Source: Cryobacterium frigoriphilum (GTDB lineage: Bacteria; Actinomycetota; Actinomycetes; Actinomycetales; Microbacteriaceae). From it: a stretch of DNA of 64,000 nucleotides. The stretch is from positions 1 through 64,000 of the forward strand of contig NZ_SOHE01000053.1 of NCBI RefSeq assembly GCF_004403305.1, read 5' to 3'. The notes under the pieces are model-generated. The model was not told the DNA's origin and made no database searches. It saw nothing but the letters and a program-made list of their open reading frames with translations. Below, in pieces: positions 48,840 through 57,339 of the stretch (the first letter of the stretch is position 1; each line of letters begins with the position of its first letter). The position numbers were made by a program, and so were the translations under genes.

Positions 48840-49502
48840 CTAGTTGGGCGCCGTACAGATGCAGATTTCGTTGCCCTCGACGTCGGCGAGCACCCACCAG
48901 TCGGGCGCGTGCTCGTCGGTCAGCAGGGTGCCGCCGGCCAGCACGACCGCTTCGACCCGGCTTTCGGCGTCTTCCGTGGGCACATAGACGTCGAGGTGGA
49001 TGCGGTTGCGGTCGGTGCGAGCGATCTCCATGTGCTGAAACCAGACCCGAGGGGCGAGGCCGCGCGGGTCGACGAGTTCGATGCCGTCGCTGCCGATCGC
49101 TTCTTCGTAGCCGAGGCCGGCCCGCCAGAATGGGCGGATCGCATCCGCATCGCTGCAGTCGATGGCGATGTCGTACCGGGTCGGCGGCACCCGCACCGGC
49201 CGCGCTCCGCTGTCGTCCGCGAGTTCCTGGATGCGGGTGGCCAGCTGCAGGTCCCGTTTCGTTACCCCGTTCACGTCGTGGGAGCTCAGCTTGAACGAGA
49301 CGCGACCGTACCCCAGGCGCACCTCGGGATGGTGGCCGAGTGATTCGGCGACGACCGCGACACCGTCGAGGAGTCGAACGGCCGAGGCGAAGTCCGCGGT
49401 CGTGTACGAGGCGAAGAGTGCCCCGTCAAGGTGGATAAACGCGCTCCCCGCGATGAGGCCGGCGGTGTCGCGGGGAGCCAGGAGTACGGCGCTTCGGGTC
49501 AT
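48840..49502 (-). CDS. pterin-carbinolamine-dehydratase-like / VOC (glyoxalase) fusion protein
   Basis: 220 aa. Residues 1-100 resemble PCD/DCoH: AESLGHHPEVRLGYGRVSFKL and SSHDVNGVTKRDLQLA, where HHP is the dehydratase signature. Residues 108-220 are a glyoxalase-like VOC domain with IHLDVYVPTEDAESRVEAVVLAGGTLL and a Trp-rich end. The two domains may share a ligand; function is unknown. It interrupts the leucine region between the TetR gene and the bkd genes. Confidence 0.85.
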   Translation of the reverse strand: MTRSAVLLAPRDTAGLIAGSAFIHLDGALFASYTTADFASAVRLLDGVAVVAESLGHHPEVRLGYGRVSFKLSSHDVNGVTKRDLQLATRIQELADDSGARPVRVPPTRYDIAIDCSDADAIRPFWRAGLGYEEAIGSDGIELVDPRGLAPRVWFQHMEIARTDRNRIHLDVYVPTEDAESRVEAVVLAGGTLLTDEHAPDWWVLADVEGNEICICTAPN

Positions 49503-49548
49503 GCCGCCACTCTGCTACCGGATCGCCGCCCGGTCAAGCGGCTGCGCC

Positions 49549-50973
49549 TCAGCCCGCCGGATTCGAGCCTGCCGGATTCGAGCCTGCCGAATTCGAACCC
49601 GCCGAATTCGAGCCAGCCAGACCCACGCCCGCCAGCATCGTCAGCGCCATGCCGGGATTGGCCAGGATCGTGCCCACGTCGGCGAGAAACCGCGAGCCCT
49701 GCTCGCCGTCGACGAGCCGGTGATCGAACGAGAGGCTCAGCGTGATGACCTGCCGCAGCGCGATCTCACCCTGATGCTCCCACGGCGTGCGACGGATGGC
49801 GCCCATCGCCAGGATGGCGGCCTCGCCCGGGTTCAGAATGGGCGTTCCGGCGTCGATGCCGAAGACCCCGATGTTGGTGATCGTGAGGGTGCCGCCGGCG
49901 AGCGCGGCGGGGGTCGTCGTGCCCGTGCGCGCGGCCGCGGTGAGGTCGGCGAGTGCCGCGGCGAGGCCGGCGAGGCCGAGCCGGTCGGCATCCGCTATCA
50001 CCGGAACCATGAGGCCGCGCGGGGTGGCCGCCGCAATGCCGAGGTTCAGGTAGTGAAACTGTACGATCTCGCCGGCAGCGTCGTCCCAGCGGGTGTTCAC
50101 GCTCGGCGTGCGCGCGGCCGCGAGACACACGGCCTGAGCGACGACGGCGAGAATGCCCACCCGTGCGGCGCCGGTGCGCGCGCCGGCGGCGTTGATGGTC
50201 GCGAGCAGGTCGATCGTGGGGGTCACGTCGATCGTCAGGAACTCGGTCACGTGCGGCGCCGTGAACGCGCTCTTCACCATGGCCGCCGCGGTGAGCTTGC
50301 GCAGGCTCTTGATCGGCGTGCGACTCTCGCGGGTGCCGCCGGGTATCGCCGTGACCGTGGTGACGGCGATTGAGGTCGCGTCGACAGAGACGGCGTCGGG
50401 CGTGACACCGTGGGCCCGCACGTCGTCGCGCGTGATCACGCCGTCGGGGCCGGTTCCGGTGACCGTCGTGAGATCGATGCCGAGGCTCTGCGCGAGCATC
50501 CGCACCGGCGGGCTCGAGCGTGGACGTTCGACGACGGATGCCGCCGCCGAATCGGTCGTCGGCACCGGCTCGGCCGCGGCCGCGTTGCCGGCGGCACTGC
50601 CGGGCCGGGCCCGCCGTTTCGGGCGCCCGTGCCGCTCTGCGTCGGGGCCGTAGCCGACGAGATTGGCCTCGCGCGTGACCGGCTCGGGCGAACCGGGGAG
50701 GTCTGCGTCGGGGCCGGAACCGTCGGCACCGGCAACCTCGAACGACACGATCGGGTCGCCCACGTGCACGAGTACCCCTTCGGGCCGGTACAGCTCGCTG
50801 ACCACACCGCTGAACGGGCTCGGCAGCTCGACGACCGCCTTCGCCGTCTCGACGTCGGCGATGTGCTGGTTGAGCGTGACGGTATCGCCCGGCGCCACGT
50901 GCCAGGCGACGATCTCCGATTCGGTGAGGCCCTCACCGAGGTCGGGCAGGGCAAAGACCTTGATCATGGTCAT
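49549..50973 (-). CDS. bkdC: branched-chain 2-oxoacid dehydrogenase E2 (dihydrolipoyl acyltransferase)
   Basis: 474 aa. One lipoyl domain with Lys45 in DVETAKAVVELPSP; E3/E1-binding domain VRMLAQSLGIDLTTVTGTGP; catalytic domain ending SFDHRLVDGEQGSRFLADV. The C-terminus carries four AGSNS/AGSNP five-residue repeats (15-bp DNA repeat near 49552-49615) after the usual end of the domain. ATGA overlap with bkdB. Confidence 0.94.
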   Translation of the reverse strand: MTMIKVFALPDLGEGLTESEIVAWHVAPGDTVTLNQHIADVETAKAVVELPSPFSGVVSELYRPEGVLVHVGDPIVSFEVAGADGSGPDADLPGSPEPVTREANLVGYGPDAERHGRPKRRARPGSAAGNAAAAEPVPTTDSAAASVVERPRSSPPVRMLAQSLGIDLTTVTGTGPDGVITRDDVRAHGVTPDAVSVDATSIAVTTVTAIPGGTRESRTPIKSLRKLTAAAMVKSAFTAPHVTEFLTIDVTPTIDLLATINAAGARTGAARVGILAVVAQAVCLAAARTPSVNTRWDDAAGEIVQFHYLNLGIAAATPRGLMVPVIADADRLGLAGLAAALADLTAAARTGTTTPAALAGGTLTITNIGVFGIDAGTPILNPGEAAILAMGAIRRTPWEHQGEIALRQVITLSLSFDHRLVDGEQGSRFLADVGTILANPGMALTMLAGVGLAGSNSAGSNSAGSNPAGSNPAG

Positions 50974-52022
50974 CGCCCCAGCACGCGGTCGACGCCCGCG
51001 AGAATGCGGTCGAGGTCGGGCAGGTAGTGCCGTTCAAGCTTGGCCGGCGGGTACGGAGTGTCGAACCCCGTCACCCGTACCGGTGCGGCCTCGAGGTAGT
51101 CGAAGCAGCGCTCCGTGAGGCTCGCCACGATTTCGCCGCCAATCCCGCCCGACTGGGCTGCCTCGTGGGTCACGACGAGGCGACCGGTCTTGCGAACGGA
51201 TGCCTCCACGGTCGCGTAGTCCACCGGGGAGAGCGACCGCAGATCGATGACCTCGATCGACACGCCCTCGTCGGCGGCCGCGAGGGCGGCGTCGCGCGCG
51301 ACCGACACGAGGGCGCCGTAGGTCACGAGGGTGACCTGGCTGCCGGGCGTCACGACGACGGCCTGCTGCATCGGGGAGCCCAACCGGGGCGTCACCTCGC
51401 CCTTCACGTGGTACCGCCGTTTGGGTTCGAAGTAGAGCACCGGGTCGTCGGAGGCGATCGCCTGGCGCAGCAGGCTGTAGGCGTCCTGCGGGTCGGAGAC
51501 GGCGATCACGCGCAGCCCGGAGGTGTGCGCGAAGTACGCCTCCGGCGATTCGGAGTGGTGTTCGGCGGCACCGATGCCGCCGCCAAACGGCACCCGGATG
51601 GTGATCGGCATGCGCACGGATCCCTGGCTGCGGTAGTGCAGCTTGGCGACCTGACTCACGATCTGGTCGAAGGCCGGAAAGATGAAGCCGTCGAACTGGA
51701 TCTCGCAGACCGGGCGGTAGCCGCGGTAGGCCAGGCCTACGGCGGTGCCGATGATCGCCGATTCGGCCAGCGGCGTGTCAATGACTCGGTGCGGGCCGAA
51801 TTCACGCAGCAGGTCGGCGGTGACCCGAAAAACGCCGCCGAGGGTGCCGATGTCCTCGCCGAGCAGCACAACCTTCGGGTCATCGAGCATCGCCTGCCGC
51901 AGGCCGGCGTTGATCGCTTTCGCGAGCGTCAGGGTCGTGGTGTCCGTGAGGCCGACGGGCCCGCTCGTGGCGGGGTGGCGCAGCGGGGCCGCACTCATCG
52001 GGGAACGATCGAGAATAGTCAT
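50970..52022 (-). CDS. bkdB: branched-chain 2-oxoacid dehydrogenase E1 beta
   Basis: 350 aa. TTTLTLAKAINAGLRQAMLDD, LLGEDIGTLGGVFRVTADL, and TPLAESAIIGTAVGLAYRGYRPVCEIQF are typical E1-beta motifs; C-terminal transketolase domain with VVTHEAAQSGGIGGEI. Start and bkdA stop share bases (TGATG). Confidence 0.95.
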   Translation of the reverse strand: MTILDRSPMSAAPLRHPATSGPVGLTDTTTLTLAKAINAGLRQAMLDDPKVVLLGEDIGTLGGVFRVTADLLREFGPHRVIDTPLAESAIIGTAVGLAYRGYRPVCEIQFDGFIFPAFDQIVSQVAKLHYRSQGSVRMPITIRVPFGGGIGAAEHHSESPEAYFAHTSGLRVIAVSDPQDAYSLLRQAIASDDPVLYFEPKRRYHVKGEVTPRLGSPMQQAVVVTPGSQVTLVTYGALVSVARDAALAAADEGVSIEVIDLRSLSPVDYATVEASVRKTGRLVVTHEAAQSGGIGGEIVASLTERCFDYLEAAPVRVTGFDTPYPPAKLERHYLPDLDRILAGVDRVLGR

Positions 52023-53170
52023 CAGACGGATGCTCCTTTACTGCTGGTGCTGCTGCTGGTACTGCCGGCACTGTCAAAACTTGCGAGATATTCCGCGTAG
52101 CCGTCGCGTTGCCCGTCGAGGGTGGCCTGCGGCGTCGTGTAGACGTGGTCGAACACGCTCAGGGGGTGCGGGTCGGGCAGCGCGATGCAGCCGGCGCGCA
52201 GTTCGGCCGCGGCAGCATCGGCGTGGGCCGCGACCGCCGCCTCGAACTCGGGCGTGAACAGGCCTTCAGCCTCGAGCAGGCGCCGCAGTCGCAGGATCGG
52301 GTCGCGCTTGGCCCAGGCGGCGAGGTCGGCCGGATCCCGGTAGCGGGTGGGGTCATCCGCCGTCGTGTGCGGGCCCATGCGGTAGGTGACGGCCTCGATG
52401 AAGGTCGGACCATTGCCGGAGCGGGCCCGGTCGAGGGCGACCCGGGTCGCGGCCATCACGGCGAGCACGTCGTTGCCGTCGACGCGCAGGGCCGGGATGC
52501 CGAATCCCGGTGCCCGGTTGGCGATGTGCACGCGGGCCTGCAGCCCGACGGGCTCGCTGATGGCCCACTGGTTGTTCTGACAGAAGAAGACCACGGGCAC
52601 CTGAAAGCTTGCGGCGAAGACCATGGCCTCGTTCACGTCGCCCTCGCTCGTGGCCCCGTCGCCAAAGTAGGTGACGGCGACCGCGTCGACACCGTCAAAC
52701 TGCGCGCCGAGCGCCCATCCGGTGGCGTGCAGGGTCTGCGCGCCGATGATGATCGCCGGCACGGCCATGCCGACGGATGCGGGATCCCAGCCGGACTGCG
52801 CGCTGCCGCGCCACATCTTCACGAGGTCGGTCAGGCCGACTCCGCGGCAGTAGGCGACGGCGTTCTCACGGTAGCTCGAGAAGACGAAGTCATCCGGGCG
52901 CAGCGCCCGGGCGGAGCCGATCTGGGCGGCTTCCTGGCCGAGCAAAGGCGGCCAGAGCCCGAGTTCACCCTGACGCTGCAGGGCCGTTGCCTCGACGTCG
53001 AGCCGGCGCACCACGACGAGGTCGTCGTAGAGCGCCCCGAGCTCGGTCGCGCCGATGTCACGCACCCAGCGGTCAAACTCGGGGTTGGGCACGCGGCCGC
53101 CGTCTTCGTCGAGTAATTGAATGAAATCGGGCGGTTGAAGCAGGTCAGAGTCTGGAATAAGTTCGGGCAT
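52022..53170 (-). CDS. bkdA: branched-chain 2-oxoacid dehydrogenase E1 alpha
   Basis: 382 aa, AGGAGCGG before ATG 53170. Thiamine-diphosphate motif YFGDGATSEGDVNEAMVFAA with FFCQNNQWAISEP; phospho-loop-like YRMGPHTTADDPTRYR, typical of branched-chain E1 alpha. Decarboxylates leucine-, isoleucine- and valine-derived 2-oxoacids. No E3 (lpd) gene in the window. Confidence 0.95.
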   Translation of the reverse strand: MPELIPDSDLLQPPDFIQLLDEDGGRVPNPEFDRWVRDIGATELGALYDDLVVVRRLDVEATALQRQGELGLWPPLLGQEAAQIGSARALRPDDFVFSSYRENAVAYCRGVGLTDLVKMWRGSAQSGWDPASVGMAVPAIIIGAQTLHATGWALGAQFDGVDAVAVTYFGDGATSEGDVNEAMVFAASFQVPVVFFCQNNQWAISEPVGLQARVHIANRAPGFGIPALRVDGNDVLAVMAATRVALDRARSGNGPTFIEAVTYRMGPHTTADDPTRYRDPADLAAWAKRDPILRLRRLLEAEGLFTPEFEAAVAAHADAAAAELRAGCIALPDPHPLSVFDHVYTTPQATLDGQRDGYAEYLASFDSAGSTSSSTSSKGASV

Positions 53171-53186
53171 GAGCCGCTCCTAGCGT

Positions 53187-53277
53187 CATTGCTAAACGTC
53201 GAGCTAAAGTTGATGTGAGCGTAGTTCGCAGGTGACAGAGGGCACAACCGCCCTGCTTTTGATTGAGCAATGTGCCC
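53187..53277. promoter_or_regulatory. bkdA-lrp divergent control region with inverted repeats
   Basis: CATTGCT (53187-53193) pairs with AGCAATG (53266-53272), and GGGCACA (53240-53246) pairs with TGTGCCC (53271-53277), centres 31 bp (about three helical turns) apart. This suits an Lrp/AsnC oligomer wrapping the promoter. Confidence 0.5.
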
Positions 53278-53314
53278 TATCCGGGTGGTGTTTTGCGTGT
53301 TAGCGTGTGGCACT

Positions 53315-53788
53315 ATGCACAGCTTCGACCGCACCGACATTCAGCTGCTCCGCGCCCTGTGCACAGAGCCGCGCAGCACCGTCGTCGCCCTCGCCCAGCG
53401 CCTCGGTCTGTCCCGCAATACCGTGCAGGCGCGCATGGGCCGCCTCGAAGAAACCGGCACCTTTCTGGCCTTCGATCGACGCATCAACCCGGTCGCGCTC
53501 GGCTATCCGCTGACGGCCTTCATCGAGGTGCACGTGCAGCAGAAGCGGCTGGCCCGGATCGTGGATGAGCTGGCCCGCATTCCTGAGATCGTGCAGGCGC
53601 ACGGCATGAGCGGCCCCGCCGACCTGCTCGTGCGCGTGGTCTGCCGGGATGCCGACGACCTGTTTCGCATCGACGGCACGATCCTGGCCTGCGAGGGCGT
53701 CGACCGTACCGAAACGTCTCTCGCCATGGGCGAGGTCATCCCGTTTCGACTCGCTCCGCTGCTCGATCGCGCCGCCCGATCGGGCTGA
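53315..53788 (+). CDS. Lrp/AsnC-family regulator (BkdR-like)
   Basis: 157 aa from ATG 53315; the frame is open 15 codons upstream without homology. N-terminal HTH (DRTDIQLLRALCTEPRSTVVALAQRLGLSRNTVQARMGRLE) and C-terminal RAM ligand domain (LTAFIEVHVQQKRLARIVDELARI). Divergent from bkdA, so it probably senses branched-chain amino acids or oxoacids and controls that operon. Confidence 0.94.
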   Translation: MHSFDRTDIQLLRALCTEPRSTVVALAQRLGLSRNTVQARMGRLEETGTFLAFDRRINPVALGYPLTAFIEVHVQQKRLARIVDELARIPEIVQAHGMSGPADLLVRVVCRDADDLFRIDGTILACEGVDRTETSLAMGEVIPFRLAPLLDRAARSG

Positions 53789-53795
53789 AATCTAT

Positions 53796-53824
53796 TTGCT
53801 AAATTCATCATATAGAGATATAAA
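53796..53824 (+). promoter_or_regulatory. promoter of the Ehr-type complex operon
   Basis: TTGCTA, 17-bp spacer, TATAAA, ending 20 bp before the first gene of the complex and just after the lrp stop. The stretch is far more AT-rich than its surroundings. TTTGCTAAA here shares TGCTAAA with the ArsR promoter operator at 61869-61883. Confidence 0.75.
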
Positions 53825-53844
53825 GAAGTAATGGGAAGTCTGAA

Positions 53845-54330
53845 GTGAGCGTTCTGAGGTTGGCCACCCTCATAGGTCGAGGTCACCACATCGCGGAACC
53901 GGCTCCCGAGAGGCCGCCCCTGTTTCCGGGGGCCGAGGTTCTCGGCGGCAGCGTGCAGGTGCGGTTCATCAATGCCGGGGGCTGCAACGACTGCCCCCTC
54001 GAGGTCACCGCCGCGTTCGGCCCGGTCTACGACGTTGAGCGCTACGGCGCCCGGCTCGTGCCGTCACCTCGCCACGCCGACGTCTTGCTGATCACCGGAT
54101 CGGTGACCCGCAACATGGCCGAACCCCTGCGTCGCACGATCGAAGCGACCCCCACACCCCGATTCGTGATCGCGGTCGGCGACTGCGCCCTCACCGGCGG
54201 TGTCGCCGGCGCCGGCTACGGCGTGGCCGGCCCCCTGCGTGATTTTGTGCACATCGACATCGAAGTACCCGGCAGCCCGCCGGAACCCGCCGCCATCGTG
54301 CGCGCCCTGCGTCAGCTGACCGGCCGATGA
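53845..54330 (+). CDS. HycG/NuoB-like iron-sulfur subunit of an Ehr-type complex
   Basis: 161 aa, GTG start. Group-4 hydrogenase small-subunit / NuoB fold: GGCNDCPLE with Cys47 and Cys50, TGSVTRNMAEPL, VGDCALTGG with Cys114. The fourth cluster ligand, normally Cys in VPGCPP, is Ser144 (VPGSPPEPAAI). The counterpart in M. tuberculosis is Rv0082. First gene of a six-gene coupled operon; the ATGA overlap leads into the next gene. Electron donor unknown, because no ferredoxin-type subunit is encoded here. Confidence 0.9.
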   Translation: MSVLRLATLIGRGHHIAEPAPERPPLFPGAEVLGGSVQVRFINAGGCNDCPLEVTAAFGPVYDVERYGARLVPSPRHADVLLITGSVTRNMAEPLRRTIEATPTPRFVIAVGDCALTGGVAGAGYGVAGPLRDFVHIDIEVPGSPPEPAAIVRALRQLTGR

Positions 54331-56372
54331 GCCCGATCGCCGCCGGACTGCTGCTGCAGCTCACGCTCGCCGCGGTCGCCGTGACCATCGCCCTGCTCGT
54401 CGCACCGACCTGGCGTTCCCGTGCCGTGGGCCTCACGAGCGCGGCCCTCGCCGCGGTCGGTCTCGCGACCGGCCTCGTGGCGATGACCGGTGCCACCGGA
54501 ACCCTCACGATCCCGGTCGTGCTGCCGATGGATGCCCTCACCCTGTCCCCCGACCGGCTCGGCGGCCTCTTCATGGCCGTCGTCAGCGCTGTGGGCCTGA
54601 TCGTGTCGCTCTTCGGCATGAGCTCGGCCCGCCGCGGCCCCGAGGGCAGCCGCACCGCCTGGGCCGCGATGCCCGTCTTCCTCGTGGGCATGCAGCTCGT
54701 TCCGGCCGCCGCCGACTCCGTCTCCTTTCTGCTCGCCTGGGAGATCATGACCCTCGGGTCGACCGTGCTGTTGCTCGCCGACCACGCCGCGCGGGCATCC
54801 GTCTCCTCCGCCGGCATCTGGTACTCGGCCATGAGCCAGCTGAGCTTCTTCTTCATTCTCGCCGGCTTCGCCGTGCTCGCCGGGGCGACCGGCGGCACGA
54901 GCTTCACCGCGATGGCAACGGTCGAGCCCGGCAGCTTGGCCGCCAACCTCGCCTTCGTGCTCTTCGTGCTCGGCTTCGGCGGCAAGGCCGAACTCGTACC
55001 CCTGCACGTCTGGGTGCCGCGGGTGCTGCCCGAGGCCCCCAGCCACGTCTCAGCCGCAATGAGCGGCGCGATGGTCAAGATCGGTGTCTACGGCGCCCTC
55101 GTCGTCTGCGTGCGGCTGCTGCCCGAGGCCCCGGCCTGGTGGGGAATCATGATCATGGTGCTCGGCGGGGCATCCGCTCTGTACGGAATCCTGCAGGCCT
55201 CGGTGTCGAGCGACCTCAAGGTGCTGCTGGCCTACTCGACCACCGAGAATATGGGCCTGGTCTTCCTCGGCCTGGGTGCTTCGATGCTGCTGCGCAGCTA
55301 CGACGCCACCGCGGCGGCGGATACCGCGCTCGTCGCGGCCCTGCTGCTCGCCGTGAGCCACGCAGCCTTCAAGGCGACCCTGTTCCTCGGCGCGGGCGCG
55401 GTCATCCACGCGACCGGCGAACGCAATCTCGACCGGCTCGGCGGCCTCGGCCGGCGCATGCCGTGGACCGCGGCCGCGTTCGGCGTCGGCGCCATGGGCG
55501 CCGCAGCCCTGCCGATCACCTCGGGCTTCGTCGCCGAGTGGATGCTGCTGCAGTCACTCATTCATGGCGGCCGACTGAACGGCGAGGTCGTCTCGGTGGC
55601 GGCCTCCGTCGCCATGCCCCTCGCTGTGGCCGTGATCGCCCTCACCGCGGGCCTGGCCCTGATGACGTTCGTGAAGGCCTATGGCATCGCGTTCCTCGCC
55701 CGGCCGCGATCTCCCGAGGCAGCGGATGCCCGTGAGGTTCCGCTCCTGATGCGCCTGGCCCTCGCCCTCGGCGCCCTCATGGTGCTCGCCCTGGGCCTGC
55801 TGCCCGGCCCGATCTCGGAGGCTGTGCTCGCCACGGTCGCCTCGAGCGGCACCGGAGCGGCGGCCGGCTCTGCCGAGACCGCGGTGGCAGCGATCGGCGT
55901 CTCCGGGGTCGCCCTGCCCGGCATCGGCGCGGTGCTCGACCCGCTGCTGCTGACCGTGCTGGCCGCCCTCGTCGGCGTCCCCGTGCTCATCGCCATCGTG
56001 CTCTCGGCGGCCAAACACCCCGCGCGCACCAATGACCTGCCCTGGGGCGGCGGCGGCTCACGAGCCCGGCCGCGCATGCAGTACACCGCGACCTCCTACG
56101 CCGAGCCGCTCGTGCGGGTCTTCGACGACGTGCTCAAGCCCACACGCGACGTGCAGGTCACCCACGTCGGTGAATCCCGCTACCTCGTCGAGCGGGTCCA
56201 GGTGGAACAGAAGGTCACGGACGTATTCGAGACCCGGTTCTACCGACCCATGCTCAACCTCCTCCAGCGTTTCGGCATCATCGTGCGGCACGTCGCCAAC
56301 GGCAGCATCCACCGCTACCTCACCTACTCCTTTACCGCCCTGTTGATCGTGCTGATTGTGGTGTCGCTGTGA
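54327..56372 (+). CDS. HyfB/NuoL-like antiporter subunit with extended C-terminus
   Basis: 681 aa, some 14-16 membrane segments. Proton_antipo_M region with the ion-path residues kept: Glu in LLAWEIMTLGS, Lys in GFGGKAELVPLHVWVPRV, Lys in SSDLKVLLAYSTTENMG, Lys in TFVKAYGIAFL. The last 110 residues form a soluble segment (PTRDVQVTHVGESRYLVERV) plus one final membrane helix. Rv0083 is the M. tuberculosis counterpart. Likely proton or sodium translocation. Confidence 0.92.
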   Translation: MSPIAAGLLLQLTLAAVAVTIALLVAPTWRSRAVGLTSAALAAVGLATGLVAMTGATGTLTIPVVLPMDALTLSPDRLGGLFMAVVSAVGLIVSLFGMSSARRGPEGSRTAWAAMPVFLVGMQLVPAAADSVSFLLAWEIMTLGSTVLLLADHAARASVSSAGIWYSAMSQLSFFFILAGFAVLAGATGGTSFTAMATVEPGSLAANLAFVLFVLGFGGKAELVPLHVWVPRVLPEAPSHVSAAMSGAMVKIGVYGALVVCVRLLPEAPAWWGIMIMVLGGASALYGILQASVSSDLKVLLAYSTTENMGLVFLGLGASMLLRSYDATAAADTALVAALLLAVSHAAFKATLFLGAGAVIHATGERNLDRLGGLGRRMPWTAAAFGVGAMGAAALPITSGFVAEWMLLQSLIHGGRLNGEVVSVAASVAMPLAVAVIALTAGLALMTFVKAYGIAFLARPRSPEAADAREVPLLMRLALALGALMVLALGLLPGPISEAVLATVASSGTGAAAGSAETAVAAIGVSGVALPGIGAVLDPLLLTVLAALVGVPVLIAIVLSAAKHPARTNDLPWGGGGSRARPRMQYTATSYAEPLVRVFDDVLKPTRDVQVTHVGESRYLVERVQVEQKVTDVFETRFYRPMLNLLQRFGIIVRHVANGSIHRYLTYSFTALLIVLIVVSL

Positions 56373-57331
56373 CTGTGCAGGATCTGAACTGGCCCGCCGT
56401 GGTCATCGCCCTCGTGCAAGTCGTGCTGTTCGTCGTGATCTCCCCGCTTCTGGTCGGCCTGATCCGTCAGGTGCGCGCCCGCATCGAGGGCCGCCGCGGT
56501 GCCGGCATTCTGCAACCGTGGCGCGACCTGCGCAAGCTGCTCGGCAAGGAGCCGGTGCGTGCCGTCGACAGCAGCTGGATGCTGCGGGTCGGCCCGGTCG
56601 CCCTCGTCGTCTCGAGCCTGTTGCTGTGCGTGCTGCTGCCGCTCGTTGGCGCCCTCTCGCTCGATTTTCTGCCGAGCGACCTGTTCGTGATCGTCTCCGT
56701 CATGCTCATCGGAGTTGTCGCCCTGGCCCTCGTCGGCCTCGACGGCGGCACCGCGTTCGGCGGCATGGGTTCGAGCCGGCACATGACGGTCGCGGCGCTT
56801 GTCGAACCGACCCTGCTGCTCTCGGTCTATGCCCTGTCGATCCCGGCCGGCACCTCGACGCTGTCGCTCATCGTCGGCACCCGGCTCGACTCCCCCGGGG
56901 TCATCATCTCGCCGGTCAGCGTGCTGGCTCTCGTCGCCCTGTCGATCGCGATCATGGCCGAGACCGGGCGGCTGCCCATCGACAACCCCGGCACCCACCT
57001 GGAAGTCACGATGTTGCACGAGGCGATGACGCTCGAGGCCTCCGGCCGTGATCTGGCCTGGCTCGAACTCGGCTCCTGGCTGAAGCTCGCTGCCCTGCTC
57101 GGCCTCGTCGGCAACCTCGCCTTCCCGTGGGGTGTCGTCACCGAGTTCAGCGTGCTCGGCGTGTTGATCGGTGCCGCCGCAATCACCGTGAAGGTGCTGC
57201 TGCTCGGCGTGCTGCTGAGCGTCGGCGAGGTCTTCCTCGCCAAGGTACGCCTGTTCCAGGTGCCCGAACTTCTCGCGGGGTCGTTCGCCCTCGCGTTCCT
57301 CGCCGTAACCGCTTCCTACCTGGTCGCTTAG
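56369..57331 (+). CDS. HycD/NuoH-like membrane subunit
   Basis: 320 aa, about eight membrane segments, GTG start overlapping the previous stop (GTGA). Complex-I subunit H signature: IMAETGRLPIDNPGTHLEVTMLHEAM, plus RGAGILQPWRDLRKLLGKE near the N-terminus. Forms the junction between the soluble arm and the antiporter arm. Counterpart Rv0084 (hycD). Confidence 0.93.
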   Translation: MTVQDLNWPAVVIALVQVVLFVVISPLLVGLIRQVRARIEGRRGAGILQPWRDLRKLLGKEPVRAVDSSWMLRVGPVALVVSSLLLCVLLPLVGALSLDFLPSDLFVIVSVMLIGVVALALVGLDGGTAFGGMGSSRHMTVAALVEPTLLLSVYALSIPAGTSTLSLIVGTRLDSPGVIISPVSVLALVALSIAIMAETGRLPIDNPGTHLEVTMLHEAMTLEASGRDLAWLELGSWLKLAALLGLVGNLAFPWGVVTEFSVLGVLIGAAAITVKVLLLGVLLSVGEVFLAKVRLFQVPELLAGSFALAFLAVTASYLVA

Positions 57332-57339
57332 GAGCATCC

